A stretch of DNA of 64,000 nucleotides from Turicibacter bilis (GCF_024499055.1 NZ_CP071249.1:2349001-2413000), one strand, 5' to 3'; numbered from the stretch's first letter, positions 1 through 7,741 are shown. Notes: generated by a model from the letters alone, not told the origin. Numbers and translations are program-made.

Positions 1-217
1 TGTGGTAACTTTATTCTATAGCAAAGCTTCTATTTATGATTTTTTTTATGTTTCGAACTTAATAATACAATCTGTCCATTAAAAATACATTTTTTTTACT
101 ATTATTGTTAAACCTATATGTAATTGAAATAATTTATTCATGTAATAAATGTTTCAATAGATATCATATTTACTTCATGAAAAGTATGTCAGTTTAAATT
201 AAGGAGGAAATTAAGTT

Positions 218-1528
218 ATGAGTACACCTAATAACAACAAACAAAATAAATTTTTTTATGGGTGGGTAATTGTTGCAGCGTGTTTACTTATTCAAGCCAT
301 ACCGTTTGGAGTAGCAGCGAATTTACCACCTACCTTTACAAACTATGTTGTAAATGGAGAAGGTTTTAGTTATGCGTCATTTACACTTATATTCACTATA
401 GGTACTATTGTGTCTGCTGTTTGTTCTCCCTTTATTGGGAAAATATTTACTAAGGTAAATGTTAAATTATTATTTATCATTGGTGCAATATTGGTCGGTG
501 GTGGATTCATGTTGTATTCACTAGCAGGGAATAAGTTATTTGCTTATTATATAATTGCTGCCCTTGTTCAAGTAGGGAATGCAATTGTTTCAGCAATAGG
601 AGTGCCGACACTTATAAATGCTTGGTTTAAGTTTAATAAAGGGATAGCTCTAGGTATTGCCTTCTGTGGAGGAGGAATAGGGAATATAATTCTTCAAACG
701 TTAGCTGGTAAATGGTTAACAGATCCTAATATCGGATATAAAGGAGCCTATTTTAGATTTGGTCTAATTGCATTAATTGGAACATTATTAATCGCAATAT
801 TCCTTGTAAGATTACCAAAATCAGCGGATGAGTTAGCAGCAAATAAGCCTAAGAAAAAGTTAGAAGGACAAGAAGATGTAGCTCATCACGTAAGTTGGGG
901 ATATACAATGGGTGAAACAACTAAAATGCCTCAATTTTGGCTAATAGCGGCGTCATTTATATTCATCGGATTCTACGTTAGTGGATTTGCGCTACAGTTT
1001 ATACCATATTTCCAAAGCTTAGAACAACAAAAAATATTATTAATTTCATCAGCAACATTAGCATCAATGTTTGGATTGTTTTCAATCTTTGGTAACGTAT
1101 TTGGTGGAGTTCTTTTCGATAAACTAGGATTATCAAAATCATTTATTCTAGCTGGAATTTTAGTTGTTTTAGCAGGTTTATGTTTATTATTTGTCGGTAA
1201 GATAAATGTACTTGGATATGTATTCACTGTTGCTTTTGGTATCTCAATGTTCTCTTATGTCATGGGGCCATCTTATATGACAGGGGCCCTATTTGGCGAT
1301 AGAGACTATGGAGCAATTCTTGGTTTTATCCAATTATTCTTTGCTGCAGGATTTGCTATCGGGACGCCAATATTCAGTCTTATTTTAGAAAAAGCAGGAT
1401 GGGCAATGGCGTGGACATCTTCGGTAATATTTGCTGTCATTGCTTACGCAGGTTTATTAACTGCTTCTTTATCTATCCTTAAAATGAATAAAGAAAACAA
1501 TGTTCAAGAAACTAAAAGGATTTCTTAA
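218..1528 (+). CDS. MFS transporter, OFA-like
   Basis: Predicted 12-helix major facilitator of 436 residues in the inner membrane. The first helix carries FIQAIPFG, and the loop between helices 2 and 3 carries KVNVKLLFIIG. A charged cytoplasmic loop near residues 205-235 separates the two halves. This fits the oxalate/formate-antiporter-like (OFA) branch. AAGGAGG at 201-207 supports the ATG. It is a clear paralogue of the MFS gene at 24298, which follows a bile salt hydrolase, so an organic-anion or bile-acid substrate is possible; that is inference. The gene stands alone and ends at a hairpin terminator. Confidence 0.85.
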   Translation: MSTPNNNKQNKFFYGWVIVAACLLIQAIPFGVAANLPPTFTNYVVNGEGFSYASFTLIFTIGTIVSAVCSPFIGKIFTKVNVKLLFIIGAILVGGGFMLYSLAGNKLFAYYIIAALVQVGNAIVSAIGVPTLINAWFKFNKGIALGIAFCGGGIGNIILQTLAGKWLTDPNIGYKGAYFRFGLIALIGTLLIAIFLVRLPKSADELAANKPKKKLEGQEDVAHHVSWGYTMGETTKMPQFWLIAASFIFIGFYVSGFALQFIPYFQSLEQQKILLISSATLASMFGLFSIFGNVFGGVLFDKLGLSKSFILAGILVVLAGLCLLFVGKINVLGYVFTVAFGISMFSYVMGPSYMTGALFGDRDYGAILGFIQLFFAAGFAIGTPIFSLILEKAGWAMAWTSSVIFAVIAYAGLLTASLSILKMNKENNVQETKRIS

Positions 1529-1534
1529 TAATAT

Positions 1535-1572
1535 AAAAAATGGGCTGTTATGAATCAATAACCCATTTTTTT
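1535..1572 (+). terminator. Rho-independent terminator of the MFS gene
   Basis: AATGGG and TTA pair with TAA and CCCATT, followed by a T run, seven bases after the stop codon. Confidence 0.8.
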
Positions 1573-1653
1573 AAGTAATTAATCTATTGTGCTATCTGGA
1601 ATAATATTCTAAATAAAGTGAATATTCATTTATTGAATTGAAATATGTAAAAT

Positions 1654-1965
1654 AAGGATTAGATCGTGAGCAATTTATCATTGCTTGTTTGAATACTAAA
1701 AATGAACTGAATAATATCATAGTGGTATCAGTAGGAATACTCAATAAAGCTATCGTACATCCAAGAGAAATCTTTAAAACAGCAATCCTATCAAATGCTT
1801 GCAGTATTATGCCTTTTCATAATCATTCAAGCAGTGATGTTACACCATCTGAACAAGGTAGTCAGTCTATATGAAGCTGGTCAGTCATTAGATATCAAAG
1901 TATTAGATTACCTTATTATTGGGGATGGTTGCCTCGTTTCACTAAAAGAAAAAGGATATTTATAA
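1654..1965 (+). pseudogene. radC-like (JAB/MPN) gene remnant
   Basis: Remnant of a RadC-family JAB-domain protein. It aligns with the longer copy at 16750-17256 from the EQFIIAC segment, through NKAIVHPRE and FHNH, to the C-terminal LIIGDG and LKEKGYL. The N-terminal third is missing, an internal deletion shifts the frame after the TPSEQG segment, and the metal motif has changed (HNHSS instead of HNHPSG). It is not expected to be functional. The 3' end and following terminator are the same as in the other two radC copies, but no SHE hairpin element is present, so it shows the uninterrupted C-terminus. Confidence 0.85.
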
Positions 1966-2003
1966 GGAGCTAAGTATGATTCAAGGTGCTTAGCTCTTTT
2001 TTG
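1966..2003 (+). terminator. Terminator downstream of radC remnant
   Basis: GAGCTAAGT pairs with GCTTAGCTC, followed by a T run. The same terminator follows the radC copies at about 6484 and 17248. Confidence 0.75.
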
Positions 2004-2074
2004 CTAATTTTATAGTAGGCGAATATATAAATGAAATATTTTATAAAAATGCTTGAAACCATTGATAATAAACA

Positions 2075-2130
2075 AACATATCTAAACTCAGAATTAATTT
2101 CTGCCCTTAGATATGTCTGTTCTTTTTAAA
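2075..2130 (+). terminator. Hairpin terminator, uninterrupted copy
   Basis: ACATATCTAA pairs with TTAGATATGT, followed by CTGTTCTTTTT. A paralogous copy near 6670-6770 has been split by a SHE element at ATATGG, so this copy shows the original state. Confidence 0.65.
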
Positions 2131-2160
2131 TATTACGTACGAGAATTTTTTGGTTGAGGT

Positions 2161-2205
2161 GGGTTCCCTGCCTTGCGAAGCAATTATCCTCTATTGGTAG
2201 GGTAT
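2161..2205 (+). repeat. SHE hairpin element, 45-bp variant
   Basis: Short hairpin element beginning GGGTTCCCTG, with inner stem TTGC-GAA-GCAA and 3' block TATTGGTAGGGTAT. It directly precedes the tandem array. The inner stem sequence differs from the array units but the fold is conserved. Confidence 0.8.
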
Positions 2206-2632
2206 GGGTCCCCTGCGCTAAGTAGTGAGTTTACGAACTCTTAGCTATCCTCCACTGGTAGGGTATGGGTCCCCTGCGCTAAGTAGTGAGTTTACGAACT
2301 CTTAGCTATCCTCCACTGGTAGGGTATGGGTCCCCTGCGCTAAGTAGTGAGTTTACGAACTCTTAGCTATCCTCCACTGGTAGGGTATGGGTCCCCTGCG
2401 CTAAGTAGTGAGTTTACGAACTCTTAGCTATCCTCCACTGGTAGGGTATGGGTCCCCTGCGCTAAGTAGTGAGTTTACGAACTCTTAGCTATCCTCCACT
2501 GGTAGGGTATGGGTCCCCTGCGCTAAGTAGTGAGTTTACGAACTCTTAGCTATCCTCCACTGGTAGGGTATGGGTCCCCTGCGCTAAGTAGTGAGTTTAC
2601 GAACTCTTAGCTATCCTCCACTGGTAGGGTAT
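2206..2632 (+). repeat. Tandem array of seven identical 61-bp SHE units
   Basis: Units start at 2206, 2267, 2328, 2389, 2450, 2511 and 2572, with no spacers and no visible differences. Each unit starts GGGTCCCCTG, has an inner stem GCTAAG/CTTAGC with GAGTT/AACTC inside it, and ends CACTGGTAGGGTAT. Seven identical copies suggest recent amplification by slippage or unequal recombination. Alternatively, repeated insertion occurred at the ATGG that each unit regenerates. No open reading frame or protein homology is seen. Confidence 0.95.
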
Positions 2633-2860
2633 GGGGCGTTCCTATTAGTATACACGTTAGGGAATAGGTCAAATAGGTTAGTAAATAGCCATTTATCTGA
2701 TAAATAGATAGTCATATTTATGATATAATACTTTTAGTATTACTATTTAAAGTGATTAATGTTAAAAAGGTATGTCACAAAATTGAAATAAATGACTTTA
2801 ACAGTTCATAATAAAATAAAACCATTATCTCAAATCAGATAATAATACTGGAGTGTAAAA

Positions 2861-3163
2861 ATGATAGCATTAGAGAAAAAACTACAACAGGAAGTTATTA
2901 GAAACTGTGAACTAGCCGAAAAAGAGTATGGATGCAAAATGACAAGATTTCTACAAACTATAGAGAGATTTGGAATCGTTAGAACGGCACAAGAAATTTT
3001 TAGAAAAGGTAGAACATCGGATTGTTTTAATAAATTAGCAGAAGCTGGACATCTTGAATTGACGATGGAGGCGACGATTGTTAAAGGTGAATATGCCGAA
3101 TTATTCACTGATGAACAAGTTAATTATTGTTATGAATTATTATGTGAAAAAGGATATTACTAA
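2861..3163 (+). CDS. Conserved hypothetical protein, 100 aa
   Basis: Small soluble protein with no transmembrane segment. A helical N-terminal half (residues 1-55, with RTAQEIFRKGRTSDCF) is followed by a C-terminal LTMEATIV...ELFTDEQVNYCYELL segment. I recognise the general pattern as a conserved hypothetical family that often accompanies DUF3990/DUF3791 genes in gut Firmicutes; this is from memory. A DUF3990 operon does occur 4 kb downstream, so the gene may be a stray member of such a module. ACTGGAG precedes the ATG. It is closed by the terminator palindrome at 3196, inside an island-end context. Confidence 0.65.
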   Translation: MIALEKKLQQEVIRNCELAEKEYGCKMTRFLQTIERFGIVRTAQEIFRKGRTSDCFNKLAEAGHLELTMEATIVKGEYAELFTDEQVNYCYELLCEKGYY

Positions 3164-3195
3164 ACATAATAAATTTCCGTAGTTCCTAATATACA

Positions 3196-3245
3196 AAAAC
3201 CATTATCTCAAATCAGATTTAATCTGAACTCAGATAATGGTTTTT
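3196..3245. terminator. Palindromic terminator, ssrA-downstream type
   Basis: AACCATTATCTCAAATCAGA and its inverted partner TCTGAACTCAGATAATGG, followed by a T run. Near-identical copies at 48784-48835 and 57296-57350 precede ssrA-end sequences, so this is part of a duplicated island-end block. Confidence 0.8.
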
Positions 3246-3299
3246 ATTTTGCCCAATTTCTCTGTAATAGTTGTCGATGCAAGCCTGTGCTTGTTAGGG

Positions 3300-3393
3300 G
3301 ATATTATGGTGGAGATGGCTTCCCTGGCAGATTGTTAAAGGAAATCTAATCATCCTTTGTAGAGTAGGGGGCGTTCTGGTTAGTATCCACGTC
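3300..3393 (+). repeat. ssrA-end-like (att-like) repeat with SHE insertion
   Basis: ATATTATGGTGGAGATGG at about 3301-3318 matches the 3' end and downstream flank of ssrA. After a SHE-like insertion at about 3319-3369 (TTCCCTGGCAGATTG ... GTAGAGTAGGGG), the repeat continues with CGTTCTGGTTAGTATCC and ACGTC. The roughly 130 bases that follow are shared with 6890-7000. From 3394 to 3614 no gene is seen. Confidence 0.65.
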
Positions 3394-3627
3394 TCAAAAT
3401 GAAGCGATTAGAGGTTATAACTGTTGTAGTATCCTTATAATATAGATTGTGAGTAAAAGATAATTTATAATGTAAATAAAGATATTATTTCAAAAGTTCA
3501 TAATAAATTACACAATCGGATTAATGAAATAAAGAAGGAATTAGAATCACATACTGAATTGAATAATTTCAAAAACATAATTATCAGCCATACTATCAAA
3601 ACTATAATTTGGATTGTCAACACTAAA

Positions 3628-4461
3628 CTAAACAACTTTTTTAAGGGTATTTTGACGATATTCAACTGGGGATAAATACCCTAGTGAAGAGTGAATTCGA
3701 TGGTTGTTATACCAGTTCACATAATCAGCTAATTCATAGCCTAATTGTTCGTGTGTTTCAAACCTTTGATTCTTTACAAATTCAGTTTTAATGACTTTAT
3801 AAGTCGCTTCAGCTACTGCGTTATCATAGGGACATCCTTTCATACTTAAAGATCGTTTAATATTGAATGCCTCTAAGATTTCATCAATCACTTGATTCTT
3901 AAATTCGTTCCCACGGTCCGTGTGGAAAATCTTGATTTGACTTAGGTTAGTTTGGACCGTGCTGAATGCCTTCTTAACTAATGCTGCATCCTTATTTGAC
4001 CCTGAACTATAACCAATAATTTCACGATTAAACAGGTCTACAAGGACACAGATATAATGCCATCGATGACCAACTCGTACGTACGTTAAATCACTGACGA
4101 CCACGTTTAAATAGGGCTGTTCATCAAATTTACGATCCACGATATTTTCAATTTTATCTTCGTTACATTTAGCTGTATGTGGCTTAAATTGAGCGACCGT
4201 ATAATTTGATACTAGACCTTCTTGTTTCATGATACGACCAATGCGACGGCGTGAGACTTGTTGCCCCATTTTGTTTAATTCGTGTTTAATTTTTCGAGTT
4301 CCGTAATTGTTTCGGCTTCGACGAAAAATCTCAACGATATCAGTGACTAGTTGAGTCTCATCTTTCTTCGGTTTAGATTCGTAATAATAAGTGCTACGAG
4401 ACACATTAAGGACTTTGCACATCGCTGAAACTGAATATTTGTGGGTATTGTTTTTAATCAC
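3628..4461 (-). CDS. IS3-family transposase OrfB (DDE integrase)
   Basis: Complete 277-residue OrfB. It has an N-terminal HTH_21-type segment (SRSTYYYESKPKKDE), then an rve integrase core. The catalytic residues are visible as D in VVSDLTYV, D in FHTDRGNEF and E in NAVAEATYK, and the C-terminus is NNHRIHSSLGYLSPVEY. OrfB normally needs frameshifting from orfA to make the active OrfAB fusion. orfA is interrupted upstream, so this copy may be unable to transpose on its own, although the catalytic domain is intact. Confidence 0.95.
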   Translation of the reverse strand: MIKNNTHKYSVSAMCKVLNVSRSTYYYESKPKKDETQLVTDIVEIFRRSRNNYGTRKIKHELNKMGQQVSRRRIGRIMKQEGLVSNYTVAQFKPHTAKCNEDKIENIVDRKFDEQPYLNVVVSDLTYVRVGHRWHYICVLVDLFNREIIGYSSGSNKDAALVKKAFSTVQTNLSQIKIFHTDRGNEFKNQVIDEILEAFNIKRSLSMKGCPYDNAVAEATYKVIKTEFVKNQRFETHEQLGYELADYVNWYNNHRIHSSLGYLSPVEYRQNTLKKVV

Positions 4462-4463
4462 AT

Positions 4464-4805
4464 TTATCTTCGTCCTAAGATCAGCGCAGCTTGCTTTAAA
4501 ATATCATTTTCCATTCCCTAGCAGTGGAGGATTTATGCTTCGCATGCTAGGTGACCCATTTCTAATTGCTTAACTTTTTTACGAAGTTGGATTAGCTCCT
4601 GTTCTTCTTCTGAGCGGTTATCTTTCTCCTTAAAAGAACCGGTAGAAGTTGACTGTTTAATCCATTTATCGAGTAAAGACGATGAGAGATCGTATTCACG
4701 AACAATATTACATTTACGTTTACCATTTAAATAAAGTTGGACTAATTGGTTTTTAAATTCATCCGTATATGTACGGCGAGTTCTACGAGTTTTAGTTTGG
4801 GTCAT
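4464..4805 (-). pseudogene. IS3 orfA interrupted by a SHE element
   Basis: The first 84 or so residues encode the usual HTH and leucine zipper (RRTYTDEFKNQLVQLYLNGK, then ELIQLRKKVKQLEM). The reading then enters the SHE insertion, shifts frame and stops after MGHLACEA. Removing the 46-bp insert rejoins KQLEM to ENDILKQAALILGRR, the expected OrfA end, which stops at 4464 just before the orfB start. The gene is therefore a recent casualty of the insertion. Confidence 0.9.
4511..4556 (-). repeat. SHE hairpin element inside IS3 orfA
   Basis: Read on the minus strand, the insert starts GTCACCTAGCATGC, forms an inner stem ATGC-GAA-GCAT and ends ATCCTCCACTGCTAGGG then AATGG. The outer arms CCTAGCA and TGCTAGG are perfect complements. 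It is flanked by CCAT at 4511-4514 and 4557-4560 (ATGG in the gene's direction), consistent with a 4-bp target duplication. Confidence 0.9.
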
Positions 4806-4897
4806 GTTAAAGCTCCTTTAGATTGATATTATTTATAATTCTACATGACCTTAAAAAAACTGTCTAATTAATTGTAACCTATCCAATTTCATGCTTT

Positions 4898-5125
4898 TTG
4901 TGTGTAATGTTAGGAATTGTTCTTTATCACCCTCGAGCATCTTTAGTAATAATAATTTTTTATCGATTTTCATGGTGGAAAATAATTTTAATATTAGTAG
5001 TTATTGTTGGTACAATCAGTTATACATTCAATAATATTAAAGAGTTGATTGATGGAATTAAAGAATATCGAAATTATATAAAAAGAGCAAAGATTGCTAG
5101 AAAGAAATTATTCAGCTACATATGA
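4898..5125 (+). CDS. Small predicted membrane protein, 75 aa
   Basis: One or two hydrophobic stretches (about residues 3-25 and 26-43, rich in Ile and Val) are followed by a basic, charged tail (KEYRNYIKRAKIARKK). It lies immediately beside the IS3 right end, with no strong ribosome binding site, so the start may come from IS-flanking sequence. It could be the truncated end of a larger membrane protein. No family recognised. Confidence 0.4.
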   Translation: MCVMLGIVLYHPRASLVIIIFYRFSWWKIILILVVIVGTISYTFNNIKELIDGIKEYRNYIKRAKIARKKLFSYI

Positions 5126-5377
5126 TGAAAGTTGTAGGGGGATAAGTTTTGATATTTTGATTAATTTAAACTGATTTATATGAAAATCATTTGGATTGAT
5201 CAAAATCATGCTTATAAAGGATTAGGAACAAAATATATGAAACTTATTTGTCACCTTCTGAATGAAAGAGGGTATAAGCGAATAGATTTACATACTGCTC
5301 ATAATAATGATATTGCGCAAATATACTATCAAAAGACTGGATTTTCCAATACAGGATTTACTAGAAGTTATGCTTGA
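5126..5377 (+). pseudogene. GNAT acetyltransferase, C-terminal fragment
   Basis: From about 5180 the frame reads the last 65 residues of a Gcn5-related N-acetyltransferase. GLGTKYMKLICHLLNERGYK is the acetyl-CoA binding loop and helix, followed by AHNNDIAQIYYQKTGFSNTG. The N-terminal two beta strands and the rest of the fold are absent. The fragment ends just before the next gene, and the truncation probably accompanied IS3 insertion. Confidence 0.75.
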
Positions 5378-5398
5378 TTAGGGGGAGGGAAATTAAAG

Positions 5399-6352
5399 GT
5401 GAGAGAGCAATTAAAATCTATTTTATCTCATTGGGGATTTATTGAAAATTTAGATGTTAAAGTAGAAGATATCTCATATGAACCAAATCGTGAGTCTCAT
5501 ATTTGGACAATCAATGAAGATTATCTCTTGAAAATGACGTATACAAAAGAAGAAATGGTAAACAATATTTGTCTTTTAAATTTACTACATAAGGCGAGTA
5601 TACCAGTTCAACAGGTTGTCTATACTTTAGACAAAACAAGTTATGTTCAAATAGATAACAAATATTATGGTTTATTTACAAAGATTAAAGGTGTAGTTTT
5701 AAAAGATTATTACGAAGGTAATTATTTAGATAGAGGCTTTTATTTAGGACAATGCATTGCTAATTTACATGATGGATTGAAAAAAATTACAGAGGAATTA
5801 AAAGAAAACTATAACATTTGGAACAATAATATGATTGAAGAATTATTCGGGTGGGTAGAGGATGAAATTACTAATTACTTACCAAATTGTAATCTAAATC
5901 AGCACGAAATTGAGGATTTCGTACATGTCAAATATGACTTAGAATATCATTTTCCAGTACTTTATGATAAATTACCTAAGCAAGTGATTCATCGAGATGT
6001 CCATGGTGAAAATATGATATTTAATGAGAATAAGCTCGTGGGATATATTGATTTTGATCTAAGCCAAGTTAACGCAAGAATCTTCGATCTATGTTATTTA
6101 GGAACAGGGTCTCTAGCCACTATCTTTAATGAAGTAGGAAAGAGGAAACTTTGGTTACTGTTTTTCAAATCTGTTATTAAAGGATATGATAGTAAAGGTA
6201 TCCTAACATTTGAGGAAAAGCAAAGTCTCAAGTATATGATGTACGCGATAGAAATGATTATGATTGCGTATTTTGCTAGAGAAGGTTATCCAGAAATAGC
6301 GAATACCAATATTAAAATGGTTAATTATATAAACTCTGTTTGGGAAAACTAA
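5399..6352 (+). CDS. Aminoglycoside phosphotransferase-family kinase
   Basis: 317-residue cytoplasmic protein of the APH/choline-kinase-like fold. The catalytic loop is HRDVHGENMIF (about residues 198-208), and the metal-binding motif follows as GYIDFDLSQ. The N-lobe holds the nucleotide-binding strands (SHIWTINEDYLLKMTY). The GTG start is preceded by a strong AGGGGGAGGG site. Such kinases phosphorylate aminoglycosides, other antibiotics or small metabolites; the substrate cannot be told from sequence. It is not one of the well-known named aph alleles by eye. It stands as a single gene in an island. Confidence 0.85.
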   Translation: MREQLKSILSHWGFIENLDVKVEDISYEPNRESHIWTINEDYLLKMTYTKEEMVNNICLLNLLHKASIPVQQVVYTLDKTSYVQIDNKYYGLFTKIKGVVLKDYYEGNYLDRGFYLGQCIANLHDGLKKITEELKENYNIWNNNMIEELFGWVEDEITNYLPNCNLNQHEIEDFVHVKYDLEYHFPVLYDKLPKQVIHRDVHGENMIFNENKLVGYIDFDLSQVNARIFDLCYLGTGSLATIFNEVGKRKLWLLFFKSVIKGYDSKGILTFEEKQSLKYMMYAIEMIMIAYFAREGYPEIANTNIKMVNYINSVWEN

Positions 6353-6371
6353 AAGGTTGATTTTAATTATT

Positions 6372-6443
6372 ACGTACGAGAATTTTATGGTGGATATGGG
6401 ATCCCTGCCTTGCGAAGCAAGTATCTTCCACTGGTAAGGTATG
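6372..6443 (+). repeat. att-like repeat ending in a SHE element
   Basis: ATTACGTACGAGAATTTTAT then GGTGGATATGG resembles the ssrA-end-like repeat. From about 6400 a SHE element follows (ATCCCTGCC, inner stem TTGC-GAA-GCAA, CCACTGGTAAGGTAT). It joins directly to the radC 3' tail. The arrangement indicates recombination between an att-like copy and a SHE-interrupted radC. Confidence 0.7.
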
Positions 6444-6480
6444 ATACATTTACCACATTAAAAGGAAAAGGTTATTTATA
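6443..6480 (+). pseudogene. radC 3' end remnant
   Basis: Only the last dozen codons survive (TFTTLKGKGYL then stop). They are fused to the 3' edge of a SHE element exactly as in the copy at 17212-17247. No upstream radC sequence remains. Confidence 0.75.
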
Positions 6481-6483
6481 AGT

Positions 6484-6523
6484 AGCTAAGTGATTATGAT
6501 TAAAGTCACTTAGCTCTTTTTTT
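6484..6523 (+). terminator. radC-type terminator
   Basis: GTAGCTAAGTGA pairs with TCACTTAGCTC, followed by TTTTTTT. Third copy of the radC terminator in the window. Confidence 0.7.
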
Positions 6524-6532
6524 GCTAATTTT

Positions 6533-6600
6533 AATAATCATTGTGCTCATGGTGGAGGTGACTGCCACCATGGACACCATTCATCATAAGATTACATTTT
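6533..6600. repeat. 68-bp hairpin insertion, not SHE
   Basis: Comparison with the paralogous stretch at about 2003-2090 shows a 68-bp insert between CTAATTTT and ATAGTAGG. Its core is an inverted repeat, CATGGTGG and CCACCATG, extended outward by ATTGTG and CACCATT. ATTTT occurs at both edges. It shares no clear sequence with the SHE family. Confidence 0.6.
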
Positions 6601-6659
6601 ATAGTAGGAGTTTATATCAATCAAATATTTTATAAAAATGCTTGAAACCATTGATAATA

Positions 6660-6770
6660 AACAAAAAAACATATCTAAAATCAGAATCAACTTCTGTAAT
6701 TAGATATGGGTTCCCTGCGCTAAGTAGTGAGGTCACGAACTCTTAGCTATCCTCCACTAGTAGGGTCATT
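6660..6770 (+). terminator. Terminator hairpin split by a SHE element
   Basis: ACATATCTAA and TTAGATATG form the same terminator stem as at 2075-2130. A SHE element (about 6708-6767: TTCCCTGCGCTAAG, inner stem GCTAAG/CTTAGC, ATCCTCCACTAGTAGGG) interrupts it just before the T run. Confidence 0.7.
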
Positions 6771-6782
6771 TTTGAAGTTAAT

Positions 6783-6837
6783 AAAAAAAGAATTATCTCA
6801 ACTCAGTTTTAACTGAACTCAGATAATTCTTTTTTTC
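6783..6837. terminator. Palindromic terminator
   Basis: AGAATTATCTCAACTCAGTT pairs with AACTGAACTCAGATAATTCT, followed by TTTTTT. A variant of the palindromes at 3196, 48784 and 57296, again placed just before an ssrA-end-like repeat. Confidence 0.75.
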
Positions 6838-6839
6838 AT

Positions 6840-6985
6840 AAATATTGCGTAAGAGAATTTTTTGGTGGAGATGGGGCGTACCGGTTAGTATCCACGTCTC
6901 ACAATCAAGCGATTAGAGGATATAACTATTGTATTATCCTTATAATATAGATTGTGAGTGAAAAATAATTTATAATGTAAGTAAA
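6840..6985 (+). repeat. ssrA-end-like (att-like) repeat, uninterrupted
   Basis: TTTTTTGGTGGAGATGGGG then CGTACCGGTTAGTATCC and ACGTC: the same core as at 48875-48914, with no SHE insertion. The following stretch (AAGCGATTAGAGG, then a TATAATATAGATTGTGAGT region) is shared with 3393-3480. It probably holds the promoter of the operon that starts at 7047. Confidence 0.7.
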
Positions 6986-7046
6986 GAGTTTAAAGAGATT
7001 TAGGAGTATAATGATAGATATAAATTGTAATTTGGAGGTGTTTTGT

Positions 7047-7262
7047 TTGAGCCAAAAAGAAATTGAGTTTGCTGTATTTTGTGTGGAAAACATTGCTGAT
7101 TATTTAAAGATGAATGCACAGGATATTTATCAATTACTAGGTGTTAAAAGTAGGTTATTATTTGACTATATTGTGCCGTCTTATGAGCCATTACATACAC
7201 AAAGTAAGGAATATATTATAAATGAGATTGTAGATATGATGAAGCAGAAGGAGTTGATCTAA
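7047..7262 (+). CDS. DUF3791-family protein
   Basis: Small (about 71 aa) helical protein that matches the DUF3791 pattern: SQKEIEFAVFCVENIADYL, then YQLLG, then an LLFDYIVPSYEPLHTQS segment. TTTGGAGGTG ends seven bases before TTG at 7047, which puts the likely start there rather than at the ATG at 7011. It overlaps the next gene at the TAATG junction (7260-7264). Position and size fit an antitoxin-like or adaptor role for the DUF3990 protein; that role is inference. Confidence 0.75.
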   Translation: MSQKEIEFAVFCVENIADYLKMNAQDIYQLLGVKSRLLFDYIVPSYEPLHTQSKEYIINEIVDMMKQKELI

Positions 7263-7741
7263 TGCTAGTTTATCATGGTTCTTATTGTGAAATTGTAAAT
7301 CCAGATATTAAATATTCAAGAAATAAATTAGATTTTGGAAAAGGGTTTTATGTCACGCCAATTGAAGAACAAGCGGTTAGTTGGGTATCCAGATTTAAGA
7401 GATTAGGAAAACCAGGTATTGTTAATGTGTATGAGTTTGATTTTGAGAAAGTAAAGCAAGATTTACGTATCCTGATATTTGAGGAGTATAACACTGAGTG
7501 GTTAGATTTTATTATTAAGTGTCGCAATGGTGAATTGATTTATCAGGATTATGATGTTATAGCAGGCGGTATTGCAGATGATAAAGTGTTTAATACGGTT
7601 GAGCTTTACTTGGATCAGTTAATTAGTAAAGAAGAGGCTCTAGGAAGATTAAAATATTATAAACCAAACTTTCAAATCTGTATCGTTAATCAAGAAGTCA
7701 TTGATAACTATTTGACATATAAAGAAAGTAGAGATGTTTAA
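7262..7741 (+). CDS. DUF3990 protein, ADP-ribosyltransferase-like
   Basis: 159 residues. It opens with LVYHGSYCEIVNPD and continues with DFGKGFYVTPIEEQAVSW. This YHGS plus FGxGFYxT pattern resembles the NAD-binding motifs of ART-fold enzymes. Later comes AGGIADDKVF and a NFQICIVNQEVIDNYL segment, where ART enzymes would carry the catalytic acidic motif; here it reads Gln-Ile-Cys. I assign DUF3990 from the pattern. Start and stop overlap both neighbours by one or a few bases, so the three genes are one transcript and probably one functional unit, perhaps a toxin-antitoxin system. Confidence 0.75.
   Translation: MLVYHGSYCEIVNPDIKYSRNKLDFGKGFYVTPIEEQAVSWVSRFKRLGKPGIVNVYEFDFEKVKQDLRILIFEEYNTEWLDFIIKCRNGELIYQDYDVIAGGIADDKVFNTVELYLDQLISKEEALGRLKYYKPNFQICIVNQEVIDNYLTYKESRDV

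Larger units (their letters stand above)
2135..2660 (+). repeat. ssrA-end-like (att-like) repeat interrupted by SHE array
   Basis: The left part, with ATTACGTACGAGAATTTTTTGG and GAGGTGG, resembles the repeats at about 6372 and 6840. The right part, GGGGCGTTCCTATTAGTAT then ACACGT, matches the right arms at 3370, 6877 and 48890. Together they form a degenerate copy of the ssrA-3'-end-like element. The SHE block at 2161-2632 sits at the GATGGG position of that element. Confidence 0.6.
3615..4879 (-). mobile_element. IS3-family insertion sequence with broken orfA
   Basis: About 1.26 kb, ending in imperfect inverted repeats that share AACTTTTTTAAGG (left) and CAGTTTTTTTAAGG (right, reverse complement). 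It carries orfA and orfB on the minus strand. A 46-bp SHE element sits inside orfA. No target duplication was confirmed. Fragments of related elements occur at about 49010, 53385 and 56030. Confidence 0.85.

Noticed and set aside
2206-2632. CRISPR array
   Set aside because: The 61-bp units abut directly with no variable spacers, and no cas genes are in the window.
7011-7046. ATG start for the DUF3791 gene
   Set aside because: A strong GGAGGT site lies inside this segment, spaced for the TTG at 7047.
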